Notes under the pieces: model-generated | What the model was told of the DNA's origin: nothing | Database searches by the model: none | The model's input: only the letters and a program-made list of their open reading frames with translations | Source: Candidatus Bathyarchaeota archaeon | GTDB taxonomy: Archaea; Thermoproteota; Bathyarchaeia; Bathyarchaeales; Bathycorpusculaceae | DNA length: 64,000 nt | Reading direction: 5' to 3' | Assembly: GCA_026014735.1 (NCBI GenBank) | Contig: JAOZHT010000004.1 | Coordinates: 157,321-221,320, forward strand | In this document: in pieces, positions 43,071 through 52,344 of the stretch | How the letters are laid out: each line of letters opens with the position of its first letter | Numbering within the stretch: the stretch's first letter is position 1 | Made by a program: the position numbers and the translations under genes

Positions 43071-43757
43071 CTATGGTTCAGGCCCCTGAAAACCGGCTGT
43101 TAAACAGTCATAGACCACGCCTTTCTGTATCGCACGTTTAAGGTATGCTTCAGGGTCGATTTCCTGCACGCTCACGTGGTCTACGTCGATTATGTAGATT
43201 TCCTGTATGCGGGCTTCGCGGATTTCCTCCAGCGTCACGGGGGGCTTGTGGTAGTAGGCGTCGCAGAGCGCCTTAACCTGCTCCAGCTCCAGTTCACTGC
43301 GGCTGCGGGGGGACTTGGCAAAGAGCCTTGGAAACGGCAGAATGTAATGCGGCGGCACCCCCAACGCGAATTTGCCGGCGAAGCTGCTGTAACGGATGAT
43401 TTTGCTTGCCAGCCGAGCCGACGTGTAGGTGAGGGGCGCCAACGCGTTTTCAGGGGGGATGTAGCCGGTTTCGATTTCCACCACAAGGTTGCCTAGGCCC
43501 TTGATGCCGTAGAGGTCGCAGTTTAAGATTTCGTTGAGGGGATACTCAAGTTGGACTTCGTAGTCTTTCTCGATTAGGTATTTGGCGCAGACAAGCTCCA
43601 TGACAGAGTGGTTGATTTTCACGATGTTTTCCCGCTGCAGCTTAACCAGCCAGTCTTTGAGCATGTTAAGCTTGTTCTCCACGGTGGGCGCGGCGCCGCT
43701 GGTTAACCTGTCTACGAGAAGGGTGAGGTCGCGTTCAAATTTCTGCCGGCTGCTCAT
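43071..43757 (-). CDS. Uncharacterised archaeal protein, possible nuclease-fold
   Basis: 228 residues, soluble. The segment MELVCAKYLIEKDYEVQLEY, then ILNCDLYGIKGLGNLVVEIE, has the helix, Asp strand and acidic strand order of restriction-endonuclease folds, but a catalytic Lys is not evident (EIETG). The stop is directly before the GIY-YIG start, suggesting shared function in DNA transactions. Nuclease activity is only a suggestion. Confidence 0.7.
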   Translation of the reverse strand: MSSRQKFERDLTLLVDRLTSGAAPTVENKLNMLKDWLVKLQRENIVKINHSVMELVCAKYLIEKDYEVQLEYPLNEILNCDLYGIKGLGNLVVEIETGYIPPENALAPLTYTSARLASKIIRYSSFAGKFALGVPPHYILPFPRLFAKSPRSRSELELEQVKALCDAYYHKPPVTLEEIREARIQEIYIIDVDHVSVQEIDPEAYLKRAIQKGVVYDCLTAGFQGPEP

Positions 43758-43914
43758 CTATCCGTTTCCCCAATCCATTCTGGGCGAATAAGCTATTTCT
43801 ATTTAACTAGTGAACTTTTGTATATATAAAGCCAGAAAACCCCCAGAGCCCATGGCTGGCAAGGCCCAGCGGGGAGGGTTAGTGTCCATGCGTTGCAACT
43901 GGACGTTAATTTCT

Positions 43915-44094
43915 CTAGGCCCCGACCAGCACAAGCCGCGCGTTGGGCACGTCGACCTCAGCGATGCGGCAGCCAACGAACTCTTTAGCTTGCCCCAGAA
44001 TGTTCTTGACGGTTACTTTGTCGCCGTCTACTTTTGCGTAGATTACGTCTCTGAACTCGGTTTTTCCGTTAACTATCACATTGAATTCACACAT
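43915..44094 (-). CDS. CooT-like small protein
   Basis: 59 residues, ATG at 44094: MCEFNVIVNGKTEFRDVIYA, then VTVKNILGQAKEFVG and AEVDVPNARLVLVGA. It matches the CooT family (a beta-barrel RNA-binding-like fold), in which the Cys2 next to the initiator Met binds nickel in the bacterial CooT dimer. That Cys is present. Whether it serves nickel delivery here is unknown; no CO dehydrogenase is in the window. Confidence 0.85.
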   Translation of the reverse strand: MCEFNVIVNGKTEFRDVIYAKVDGDKVTVKNILGQAKEFVGCRIAEVDVPNARLVLVGA

Positions 44095-44204
44095 CGAACT
44101 TCACCAGTAGCAAAAAACCAAGGCTCCGTAATAAGACTTACAGTGACAACACCCAAAAATCACACAACAAACCCAAAAAACCAGAAAACGTTACTCAAAC
44201 TTTC

Positions 44205-44246
44205 TTGACTGAACAATCCGCGGCTTAGTCAAAGTTTCTTGACGAA
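44205..44246 (+). promoter_or_regulatory. TTGACT...AGTCAA operator-like element, site 1
   Basis: TTGACTGAACA, a 16-nt spacing from TTGACT to AGTCAA, then TTGACGAA. It ends 42 nt before the ATG of the exported protein at 44289. The same 42-nt layout occurs at 61726-61767, and a shorter variant at 60645-60684, each upstream of an exported-protein gene. Confidence 0.75.
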
Positions 44247-44288
44247 AAAACCTAAAAACAAAAACCTCTAAGGGCATATTGACCAAAC

Positions 44289-45026
44289 ATGAAAACCCAC
44301 CTGACCTCAATCCTCCTTGTCTGCATAATCGCCTCCGCCGCAATAATCCTCCCCCAAACCTCAAACGCACAGACCACAGCATCGCCAGCCGTAGGCGTCA
44401 AAGTAGGCGACTGGATAGAATACAACATAACCGTAACAGGCAAAGGCTCAATGCCCCCAACCCACGACGTAGTGCATTTCCGCATCGGAATTTTCGACGT
44501 TGAAGGCGAGGCGTTCTCAGCCAATTTCACCTGCAATTACCGAAACGGCACCGTCGGCAGCGCAGTTTGGAAATACAACTTCAGCGAAGGCATCGTGGGC
44601 GGCTGGACCATCATCCCCGCGAACCTGAGCCCCGGGATGCAATTCTTCGATTTAGGTCAGCATAACCACAAACCCGTCAACGTAACCGTCCAGAGACAGG
44701 AAGACAAAACCGTGCTGGGCGCGACTCGAACCATCACTTACGGCAACGACTCGCTTAGGCATAAGGAATGGGACAAAGCCACAGGGGTAATGGTTGGAAC
44801 CCTGGAAGTTTACAAGAACGTCACCAGCAAAACAGGCTGGTACATCGAAGACATCACCGTCGTTGTGGAGGCGGTGGCGACGAACATGTGGAGCCCCCAG
44901 AGCACCCAAGCGCTAGGCGACCAAACCGCCCTCTTCGCGGCCTCTGCGGCTGCTGCAGGAGCGGCGGCGGCGCTTTTGGCAGCGGTGGTTTTGCGTAGAA
45001 GAAAACGTGTAAAGCGGCAGGTTTAA
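44289..45026 (+). CDS. Exported protein with C-terminal membrane anchor
   Basis: 245 residues: signal peptide (LTSILLVCIIASAAIILPQT), an outside beta-rich domain with VGDWIEYNITVTGKG and multiple NxT sites, and a C-terminal helix (ALFAASAAAAGAAAALLAAV) before RRRKRVKRQV. The layout is shared with the proteins at 60729 and 61808, which have the same upstream element. No catalytic motif. Family not recognised. Confidence 0.8.
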   Translation: MKTHLTSILLVCIIASAAIILPQTSNAQTTASPAVGVKVGDWIEYNITVTGKGSMPPTHDVVHFRIGIFDVEGEAFSANFTCNYRNGTVGSAVWKYNFSEGIVGGWTIIPANLSPGMQFFDLGQHNHKPVNVTVQRQEDKTVLGATRTITYGNDSLRHKEWDKATGVMVGTLEVYKNVTSKTGWYIEDITVVVEAVATNMWSPQSTQALGDQTALFAASAAAAGAAAALLAAVVLRRRKRVKRQV

Positions 45027-45033
45027 GGCTGCA

Positions 45034-45810
45034 ATGCATATGGGCAGGCTCAAGGGTGGCACGCACAGAAGGCTCTGTTTTTCCCTCTTCTCTTTTTTGG
45101 GGGCTGCGGCTGTTTTGTTTGCCCTATTCTGTGTGCCCTGGGGCAACGGTGAAACCGTCACTTTGGAGGCACGTTATATGCTGGGCGAAGAATTCGCCTA
45201 CAGCCTCACCGCAACCTCCACCAGCCAAACCGGCAACCAAACCTTAAGCACCAGCAGCCACAGCATCCTCACCGTCGAGGTTTTAGACATAACCCCAGAC
45301 ACTTACATCCTAAACTACACCCTTACCCCCAACGCAGCAGACGCCGCCCCGACTTCTCAAACCCTCGAAGTCAACTGCGCCGACGCCATCAACCTCTACA
45401 CACTCATGCCCGCCGCCCTGCTCCCCTACACCCAGAGCATAAACTGCAGCAGCCCCATCGAAACTGCCCTCCTAAGCCAGAGAGAAGCAAAGTTCGGTGA
45501 TTCATTGCAGGCGCCCGTCATATGTGCGGTTACGGGAACCCCCGACGCGGAAATCACTCTGAAGCTCACTGAGGGGAAGGACGTTGATGTTGAAGCAGGG
45601 AAGTTTAGGGTTTTCCGATTGGAGTTTGCGCAGACCCAGCAGAGCCAAGGGGGCTGCAAGCAGGATTATGGCGGCGTGTTGGGTTGGGCGCTGCTGGAGC
45701 GGGGCAGCGGCAAGCAAATCCGAAGCTTGCTGGAGTTCAACATGACTGCGCCGACGGGTTTTGCGGTGACGACTTTCCAGAGCATCCTTCTAAAAGATGA
45801 ACTTCGATGA
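45034..45810 (+). CDS. Exported or membrane-anchored protein of unknown function
   Basis: 258 residues: a basic N-terminus, one hydrophobic segment (about 14-34, LCFSLFSFLGAAAVLFALFC) acting as signal or anchor, and an outside domain rich in Thr/Ser with Cys pairs. VEVLDITPDTYILNYTL and FRVFRLEFAQTQQSQGG resemble the DUF of many archaeal exported proteins, but I cannot name it. It starts 7 nt after the previous gene and is probably in the same transcript. Confidence 0.75.
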   Translation: MHMGRLKGGTHRRLCFSLFSFLGAAAVLFALFCVPWGNGETVTLEARYMLGEEFAYSLTATSTSQTGNQTLSTSSHSILTVEVLDITPDTYILNYTLTPNAADAAPTSQTLEVNCADAINLYTLMPAALLPYTQSINCSSPIETALLSQREAKFGDSLQAPVICAVTGTPDAEITLKLTEGKDVDVEAGKFRVFRLEFAQTQQSQGGCKQDYGGVLGWALLERGSGKQIRSLLEFNMTAPTGFAVTTFQSILLKDELR

Positions 45811-45828
45811 ATTCCGCTGAGATGCAAG

Positions 45829-46149
45829 TTAGTCGGTCAGCGGTTGAACCTGCAGCACCAGCAGCTCCGAAGTCGCCGAAACAACCTTCATCTCCAGCCC
45901 CAAGTCCTGGTAAACTGCGCCTGCCACCGCGGGGAAGGACCGCGATTGCGAGGCGTTCTGTGACACATAAAACAGCTCTGAGGTGTCTGTGGCGGTGAGG
46001 CGGTAGCTGAAGACATATGAGTTTTTGCCCTGCTCATAGGTGACGGAGATGCCGGAGACCAAGTTAAGCTGTGAGCTGCCGGGCTTTTGGTTGCTGCTTT
46101 GGGATGGCGCCGTCAGGGAAGATGTCTGCCAAACAACCACTGCCGCCAT
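45829..46149 (-). CDS. Membrane-anchored protein, true start uncertain
   Basis: From ATG 46149 this gives 106 residues beginning in the middle of a membrane helix. The frame is open upstream to about 46254 and encodes PPIGWIVVIALIIIMAAVVV, a complete helix, but contains no ATG, GTG or TTG there. So the real start may be a rare ATT/ATC codon near 46230, or an upstream exon-like part is lost by a frameshift. The outside domain has YEQGKNSYVFSYRLTATDTS. Convergent with the preceding gene. Confidence 0.6.
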   Translation of the reverse strand: MAAVVVWQTSSLTAPSQSSNQKPGSSQLNLVSGISVTYEQGKNSYVFSYRLTATDTSELFYVSQNASQSRSFPAVAGAVYQDLGLEMKVVSATSELLVLQVQPLTD

Positions 46150-46376
46150 TATAATTATGAGGGCGATAACTACAATCCACCCAATCGGCGGGCCCTTGCT
46201 TTTTGTTATCGGCTGGTTAGAGCTGTTTGGCTGAATTCTAGGTTTACCCCCCGATTAAAATGGGGATTACCCCTTAAAAATTTTCATACAACGACATGCG
46301 TTTGCTGCATTCGGCAGGTGAATGCTTTTTAGGGCGAAAAACGGATTTTATAGGCATACGCTAAGAGGTTGATTTT

Positions 46377-48971
46377 ATGAGTTTTAATAATTTCACTGTA
46401 AAGTCCCAAGAGGTTATCCAGAAAACCCTTGCGGTAGCCTCTTCAAAACAGAACCAAGCCATCGAACCCGCCCACATCCTAAAAGCCATGCTGATGGTCG
46501 ATGACAACGTGGTTCCCTACCTGCTGGGCAAGCAGGGCGTAAACATGGCGGCGCTCTCCACGGAGCTAGACCGCCTCATTGATGCTTTGCCTAAAGTCAG
46601 CGGCGGCGAACCCTACCTCTCGGGCAACGCCAATAAAGCCCTCAAAAAAGCCCAGGACCTCGCCGCGGAGAGCCATGACCAATTCGTCTCCATCGAGCAG
46701 CTGCTCCTAGGCATCTTGTCAGCTAATGATGCAGCATCCAAACTGCTATCCGCCAGCGGCGTAACGGAGAAAGGTCTTAAGGAAGCGATTACCCAATTGA
46801 GGAAGGGATCAACTGTGAATAGCCAAACCGCAGATGAAACCTACAACGCCCTAAACCGCTTCGCCATAAACCTCAACGAGAGGGCACGCACCGGCAAACT
46901 CGACCCCGTAATCGGACGAGACGAAGAAATCCGCCGTGTTCTGCAAATTCTCTCGCGTCGCACCAAAAACAACCCTATACTCATCGGGGAACCCGGCGTG
47001 GGCAAAACCGCCATAGCCGAAGGCATCGCACACCGCATAGTCAACGGCGACGTACCCGAGAACCTCAAATCAAAGCAGATTTACTCGCTGGACATGGGCG
47101 CGCTTATTGCAGGCGCGAAGTTTAAAGGCGAATTCGAGGAGCGCTTAAAAAGCGTCATCAAAGAGGTCGTGTCCTCGGAGGGCGAAATCGTGCTTTTCAT
47201 CGATGAAATCCACACGTTGGTCGGTGCAGGCGCAGGGGAAGGAGCCATGGACGCCGCCAACATCCTAAAACCCGCCCTGGCAAGGGGGGAGCTGCGGGCG
47301 GTGGGCGCCACCACGCTTAAGGAGTACCAGAAATACTTCGAGAAAGACAAGGCGCTGGAGCGGCGTTTCCAGCCCGTCATGGTTAACGAGCCCAGCACGC
47401 TTGACGCCATCTCCATCCTGCGTGGCCTAAAGGAGCGCTACGAAGTCTTCCATCATGTCCGCATAAAAGACGAAGCCATAATCGCTGCAGTGGAGCTTTC
47501 CCAGCGCTACATCACCGACCGCTTCCTACCCGACAAAGCCATCGACCTCATCGACGAAGCCGCCAGTAAACTGCGCTTGGAAATCAATTCGGCGCCCGAA
47601 GAACTCGAAACCATCGAACGCAAAATCCGCCAACTCGAAATCGAGCGGGAAGCCATCAAACGCGAAAAAGACGAATCCAAACTCAAAGCGCTAAATCAGG
47701 AAATCGGCAACCTCAGCGAGGAACGCAGCAAACTCAAAGCCCGCTGGCAAGCCGAAAAAGACATCGTGGAGCAAATACAAAGCAAGAAAAACCTCATTGA
47801 GCAGCTGCGGTTTGAGGATGAAGACGCTAACCGCAAAGGCGATTTGGGCAGGGTGGCGGAGATCCGATATGGCAGAATCCCCGAAGCCACCAAAGCCATC
47901 GAAACCCTCAAGGCAAAACTCTCCGAGATCCAAAAGGACCAGCCGCTGATCAACGAGGAAGTCGATGCCGAGGAGATCGCGGAGGTGGTGTCGCATTGGA
48001 CCGGGATACCTGTGAGTCGCATGTTGCAGAGTGAAAAGCAGAAGCTGCTAAACATCGAAACCGAACTGCACATGCGCGTAGTCGGACAGGACGAAGCCAT
48101 CCAAGCTGTCTCCGACGCGATTCGCCGTAGCCGCGCGGGCCTTCAGGATCCCAAGCGCCCCATTGGCTCCTTTATTTTTCTGGGAACCACGGGCGTTGGT
48201 AAAACCGAGTTGGCAAAGGCACTGGCGGATTACCTCTTCAACAACGAGAACAATATGGTTCGCATCGACATGTCCGAGTATCAGGAACGCCACACCGTAT
48301 CGCGTCTGGTGGGTGCGCCGCCGGGTTATGTGGGCTACGAGGAAAGCGGGCAACTCACCGAGGCAGTGCGCCGCAAACCCTACTCGGTTGTGCTCCTTGA
48401 CGAAATCGAGAAAGCCCACCCTGACGTCTTCAACATCCTCTTGCAGGTGCTTGACGACGGCAGATTAACCGACAACAAAGGCCGCACCGTGGACTTCAAA
48501 AACGCCATAATCATCATGACCAGCAACCTTGGCTCGCAGCTCATACAGGAAAACCTTGAAAAAGCAACCGCTGATAACCGAGTGGAAATCTGGAATCAAA
48601 CCCGCGAACAAGTCTTCAGTCTCCTCAAGAAAACCATCAAACCCGAGTTCCTAAACCGCGTCGACGAAATCATCATGTTCCAGCCGCTAAGCGAGGGGCA
48701 AGTCCAGAAAATCGTGGAATACCAGCTTAAGGCAGTAACGCAGATGCTTGAGAAGAACGGCGTTAAGGTAGAGTTCACCAAAAAAGCCGTAGACCACATC
48801 GCCAAAGTCGGCTTTGACCCCCAGTTCGGCGCCCGACCCATCAAACGCGTCATCCAAAAAGAGGTGCTAAATGAGCTGTCAAAAATTATCTTAGCTGACA
48901 AAGTCACCAAGGACTCAGTGATTATGGTGGATGAGAAAGCCGGCGCGTTGACCTTCCATAACAAACCGTAG
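46377..48971 (+). CDS. clpB: ClpB disaggregase
   Basis: 864 residues, full-length ClpB: an N-terminal substrate domain (1-145), AAA-1 with Walker [14 protein letters not shown] and Walker [10 protein letters not shown], the coiled-coil middle domain (about 400-520, [20 protein letters not shown]), AAA-2 with [14 protein letters not shown] and [13 protein letters not shown], and the C-terminal [13 protein letters not shown] segment. It works with DnaK-type chaperones to rescue aggregated protein. Rare in archaea and probably bacterial in origin. A TATA-like ATTTTATAGG lies at about 46346-46355. Confidence 0.97.
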   Translation: MSFNNFTVKSQEVIQKTLAVASSKQNQAIEPAHILKAMLMVDDNVVPYLLGKQGVNMAALSTELDRLIDALPKVSGGEPYLSGNANKALKKAQDLAAESHDQFVSIEQLLLGILSANDAASKLLSASGVTEKGLKEAITQLRKGSTVNSQTADETYNALNRFAINLNERARTGKLDPVIGRDEEIRRVLQILSRRTKNNPILIGEPGVGKTAIAEGIAHRIVNGDVPENLKSKQIYSLDMGALIAGAKFKGEFEERLKSVIKEVVSSEGEIVLFIDEIHTLVGAGAGEGAMDAANILKPALARGELRAVGATTLKEYQKYFEKDKALERRFQPVMVNEPSTLDAISILRGLKERYEVFHHVRIKDEAIIAAVELSQRYITDRFLPDKAIDLIDEAASKLRLEINSAPEELETIERKIRQLEIEREAIKREKDESKLKALNQEIGNLSEERSKLKARWQAEKDIVEQIQSKKNLIEQLRFEDEDANRKGDLGRVAEIRYGRIPEATKAIETLKAKLSEIQKDQPLINEEVDAEEIAEVVSHWTGIPVSRMLQSEKQKLLNIETELHMRVVGQDEAIQAVSDAIRRSRAGLQDPKRPIGSFIFLGTTGVGKTELAKALADYLFNNENNMVRIDMSEYQERHTVSRLVGAPPGYVGYEESGQLTEAVRRKPYSVVLLDEIEKAHPDVFNILLQVLDDGRLTDNKGRTVDFKNAIIIMTSNLGSQLIQENLEKATADNRVEIWNQTREQVFSLLKKTIKPEFLNRVDEIIMFQPLSEGQVQKIVEYQLKAVTQMLEKNGVKVEFTKKAVDHIAKVGFDPQFGARPIKRVIQKEVLNELSKIILADKVTKDSVIMVDEKAGALTFHNKP

Positions 48972-49019
48972 CGCCCCCATTTAGGCCAAAAATTAAAGCG
49001 TATACCCGCTTACTGTCTG

Positions 49020-49889
49020 GTGGATGGAAACCGCTTGGTATATGTGACGAAGGCAGACGGCTCCAAACAGCTCTTTAGCAGAGAAAAGGTTGCTTTGACT
49101 TGCCTGCGGATGGGTGCCGACCGTGAAGTTGCAGACCGCATTGCACTGCAGGTGGAGCGGCACCTCTACGAGGGCATACCGACAGGCAGGATTCTGCAGC
49201 TTATCTTCAGTTTGATGCGCAAGCCCAAACCAGCCGTGGGGCACCTCTACGACCTGCGACGCGGCATAAGCCTGATGGAGCCTAAACCCGAGTTCGAAGC
49301 CTTCGTACGTGTTCTGCTCGGATACAGCGGCTTTGAAGTTAAACCCAACGTGATGCTTCGGGGGCTGTGCGGGGAACATGAAGCCGACGCCATAGCCACC
49401 AAAAACGGGGTAACCTACTTGGTGGAGGCAAAACATCATTTTGCTTACCATGCACTTACGGGGCTTGATGAGAGCCGCATTGCACGAGCCATAATTGAGG
49501 ACGTCACCGAAGGCTACATCCGCGGCGTAACAGACCTCAAAATCGACTGCGCCATGATAGTCACAAACACTCGCTACAGCGAGCACGCCAGGAACTATGG
49601 GGGCTGCCGGGGTATATTGCAGGTGGGCTGGGAGTCGCCTGATGGGTTTGGGCTCAGAGAAACCGTGGAGAAACATAGGCTATATCCGCTAAGTTGCCTG
49701 CGGGGGCTGGATAGGCAGACGCGGCTGCGGCTGGTCAGCATCGGTATTGTGCTGATTCGGCAGTTGCTGGAGCAGGACTGCAGTTATCTTGAGCGGCGAA
49801 TCGGTTTATCTTGCGCGGCAGCTGAGGCTTTGATGGAGAAGGCGCGGCACACCACCGAGACCCTCTGGCAGCCTACCCCGCGGCCCTAA
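49020..49889 (+). CDS. ATP-cone and Mrr-like nuclease protein
   Basis: 289 residues. The first ~90 residues are an ATP-cone (VTKADGSKQLFSREKVALTC), the regulatory nucleotide-binding module known from ribonucleotide reductases and NrdR. Residues about 95-200 fit a PD-(D/E)XK restriction-endonuclease fold: FEAFVRVLLGYSGFEVKPNV, EADAIATKNGVTYLVEAKHH (Asp and ExK) and VTNTRYSEHARNY. A GTG start at 49020. A nuclease regulated by the adenylate pool is a reasonable guess. It follows clpB by 48 nt. Confidence 0.82.
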   Translation: MDGNRLVYVTKADGSKQLFSREKVALTCLRMGADREVADRIALQVERHLYEGIPTGRILQLIFSLMRKPKPAVGHLYDLRRGISLMEPKPEFEAFVRVLLGYSGFEVKPNVMLRGLCGEHEADAIATKNGVTYLVEAKHHFAYHALTGLDESRIARAIIEDVTEGYIRGVTDLKIDCAMIVTNTRYSEHARNYGGCRGILQVGWESPDGFGLRETVEKHRLYPLSCLRGLDRQTRLRLVSIGIVLIRQLLEQDCSYLERRIGLSCAAAEALMEKARHTTETLWQPTPRP

Positions 49890-49961
49890 AGCAAGTTCCC
49901 CTTCTATCCCGTAAAAATTAAATATCAACCCAGCGCTTCTTTTAGTTGACGGTTATATGGC

Positions 49962-50384
49962 ATGGGCATAGAGTTATTCATCTTCATTTTGCTCTCCGTT
50001 ACGCTGGAATGCGGCATGGGCATCCTCTACGGCGTCGCCGTGGGCTATGACCCCTGGCTGGTGTTTCCGATGGCTATCGCCATAAACTTCCTAAGCATAT
50101 TCGTCGCGGTGTTTGTGGTGGATAGGCTGCTTGCTTGGAAACAGGGCTTTAAGACGTGGCTTGAACGAAGGCTCGCCAGAGGCCAAAGAATCATCGACAA
50201 ATACGGCTGCCTCGGCATCGTGATGGGGATTGTGGTGCTTTCTCCGATGCAACTGGCGATTGTAGGCAGGCTGCTGGGAATAAGACCCCAAAAACTCTAT
50301 CCTGCGTTGTTCCTCGCCATAATGGTGGTTGCCACCGTGTTTCTCGCCGCTGCCCTAGGCATCTTTAAGGTTCTGCTGGCATAA
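49962..50384 (+). CDS. Putative small multidrug export protein (COG2426-like)
   Basis: 140 residues, four membrane helices with the pattern of the Sm_multidrug_ex family: ESVTLECGMGILYGVA-like start (SVTLECGMGILYGVAVGY), then RLARGQRIIDKYGCLGIVMG and VLSPMQLAIVGRLLGI. Function in transport is assigned by family name only. ATG at 49962. Confidence 0.8.
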   Translation: MGIELFIFILLSVTLECGMGILYGVAVGYDPWLVFPMAIAINFLSIFVAVFVVDRLLAWKQGFKTWLERRLARGQRIIDKYGCLGIVMGIVVLSPMQLAIVGRLLGIRPQKLYPALFLAIMVVATVFLAAALGIFKVLLA

Positions 50385-50399
50385 GCAACCATCCTCACC

Positions 50400-51617
50400 C
50401 TATTTCGCTGGGACACTCCATTCTGGCTCCCGCATAATCTCCATCACATCAGTGGCGGGTTGCCCCATCCGCAGAAGAGCAGCCATAATCTGCATGGGCT
50501 TTTTGGAGTGTACAAAAAAGGCTTTAAGCCCTGTGCATAACCAGTTGAGACCTTCTTCTCCATCGGGGGTTTGGAGCACACGGTTCTTGGGGCATTCCCC
50601 ATAGCAGGTGAAGAGGAACAGGCATTGTTTGCAGTACCTTGGAAGCCCGCTGGATTTGGCTTCGCCAAAAGTGGTTTGCTGCTTGCTTAAAATCAGTTCC
50701 TTTAGGGGCGTTTGAAGTATATTTCCCAACAGATAATCTGGCTCCACGTAGTGGTCGCAGCTGTAGACGTCGCCGTTATGCTCCAACGCCACGTTTTCGC
50801 CGCATCTGGGGCTTAAAACACAAAGAGAAGAGTAGCCCCGCAGATACGACATCAGCACCGCCTCGAAAGTTAAAACAAAAACTTCGCCGACGTCGCCCCT
50901 TACCCACTCATCGAAGATGTCGATTAAGAAGCGCCCATACTGTTCTGGCTTCACGGTCCGCTCCGTAAGTTGGCTTCCCTGCTGATTTCCCAGCATGTTG
51001 TCTCTTTCCACGATGGGTATAAACTGCAGATAGGGCGTTTTTAGTTGGTCGCGGAAGAAGCGGTAGACCTCCAGTGGATACTGGCTGTTTTGGGCGTTTA
51101 CGGTGCATAGAACGTTGAATTCAACTTGGTGCTTCTGCATGAGGCGAACGCTGTCAATGACCCTGTCGAAAACAGAGTTTCCCGCTTTGTCTTTGCGGTA
51201 GATGTCATGGAGGCGTCTGGGGCCATCTATGCTTATGCCGACTAGGAAGTTGTTGTCGTGGAGAAAACGGCACCATTCCTCATCGAGTAAAACCCCGTTT
51301 GTCTGCAGCGTATTCTCAGCCTCCACCCCCGCAGGCAAGCTGTCTTTGATTACTCCAAGGGAACGGCGGTAGAAGTCCAGCCCCATCAGCGTCGGTTCTC
51401 CTCCCTGCCAAGCAAACGTCACCGAGGGGGAACTGTGGGCTTGGATGGTTTGGCGTATGTAGGCCTGCATGACGTTGTCGGGCATCACGAAGCTGCTTTG
51501 GGGGTAGAGGTAATGCTTCTTGGTGAAGAAGCAGTAGTCGCAGCTAAGGTTGCATCTTGAACCGGTAGGTTTAGCCATCACGTGGAAAGCACAAGTTTGC
51601 GCAGGTAACCTTGGCAT
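50400..51617 (-). CDS. Anaerobic sulfatase-maturase-like radical SAM/SPASM enzyme
   Basis: 405 residues. CNLSCDYCFF is the radical SAM cysteine motif. VTFAWQGGEPTLMGLDFY, NTLQTNGVLLDEEWC and ISIDGPRRLHD are typical of anSME. A SPASM C-terminus holds further clusters (CGENVALEHNGDVYSCDHYV, CKQCLFLFTCYGECPKNR). These enzymes make formylglycine in sulfatases; no sulfatase gene is seen here, so the target may lie elsewhere or differ. ATG at 51617. Confidence 0.92.
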   Translation of the reverse strand: MPRLPAQTCAFHVMAKPTGSRCNLSCDYCFFTKKHYLYPQSSFVMPDNVMQAYIRQTIQAHSSPSVTFAWQGGEPTLMGLDFYRRSLGVIKDSLPAGVEAENTLQTNGVLLDEEWCRFLHDNNFLVGISIDGPRRLHDIYRKDKAGNSVFDRVIDSVRLMQKHQVEFNVLCTVNAQNSQYPLEVYRFFRDQLKTPYLQFIPIVERDNMLGNQQGSQLTERTVKPEQYGRFLIDIFDEWVRGDVGEVFVLTFEAVLMSYLRGYSSLCVLSPRCGENVALEHNGDVYSCDHYVEPDYLLGNILQTPLKELILSKQQTTFGEAKSSGLPRYCKQCLFLFTCYGECPKNRVLQTPDGEEGLNWLCTGLKAFFVHSKKPMQIMAALLRMGQPATDVMEIMREPEWSVPAK

Positions 51618-51842
51618 GTATAGTCCCCAAAATTAGTCATGTTGAACCAGACAGTGTACTTAACGATTTGTGGTTGCTAACTGCCAGCAACATGCAGGTG
51701 GATGGCAGCGGTTTTCTGTTTCATTTCTTTGGAACGGTTGGTTCAAAGTGTCCCTTAAATCAACTGTAGAGTATCCACGTAATGCTGCAGCCTGCGACGC
51801 ACAGGACATGAGTTAGTGATTGGTTACTCAGAACCAGAACCA

Positions 51843-51866
51843 TTTGGCTTTAGACGCTAAGCCAAA
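51843..51866 (-). terminator. Stem-loop beyond the SRPBCC gene
   Basis: TTTGGCT pairs with AGCCAAA, extended by TAG/CTA after a bulged T, with a short ACG loop. It lies 14 nt past the stop of the minus-strand SRPBCC gene. It could end or protect that transcript; no T-run follows, so classical termination is not shown. The rest of 51618-51879 holds no gene. Confidence 0.45.
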
Positions 51867-51879
51867 GCATGAAGATAAG

Positions 51880-52344
51880 CTAAGCGGCGATTACCCTCTT
51901 TTCCGCCACCTGCTTCAGCTTCTCAAGCGCCCTAGGCCAAGTGTCCTTAAACATCTCATTCATCTCGTCATCGCTACTATCGAGGTCAACTTCAAAGCAT
52001 GTACCGCCCTCCTGAGGAGTCAACGTGTAATTCTCGTATGCTGGAACCCAGTTTTTAGCTGCCTCGCTTACGGTGTCTTCCTTGCCGCCTAAAACCATGC
52101 CCAGATGCCGGATAGATAAGAAACGGTTTTTTTGGCTTTCAGCTATCTCAGCGATCATGCCTTCTTTTTCGCCTTTAGCGTTTGTGGATAGGAAGCGGAT
52201 TTTGTCGCCTTTCTCCCAGCCGCCCTCGAAGTAGGAGCCCTCCTGGAACACGCGGGTCCACTGCCTATACTTTGCGTCGTCTACAATGGCATCCCAGACT
52301 TCCTCTGGCGACGCCTCAATCATGATTTCGTAATGAAGCTTCAA
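51880..52344 (-). CDS. SRPBCC/AHSA1-like lipid-binding-fold protein
   Basis: 154 residues from TTG 52344, with GGAGG seven bases upstream. YEIMIEASPEEVWDAIVDDA and YRQWTRVFQEGSYFEGGWEK mark the START/SRPBCC fold, with ENYTLTPQEGGTCFEVDLD in the C-terminal half. Such proteins bind small hydrophobic ligands; no specific ligand can be read. The frame is open further upstream through a structured repeat, but that is not coding. Confidence 0.85.
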   Translation of the reverse strand: MKLHYEIMIEASPEEVWDAIVDDAKYRQWTRVFQEGSYFEGGWEKGDKIRFLSTNAKGEKEGMIAEIAESQKNRFLSIRHLGMVLGGKEDTVSEAAKNWVPAYENYTLTPQEGGTCFEVDLDSSDDEMNEMFKDTWPRALEKLKQVAEKRVIAA

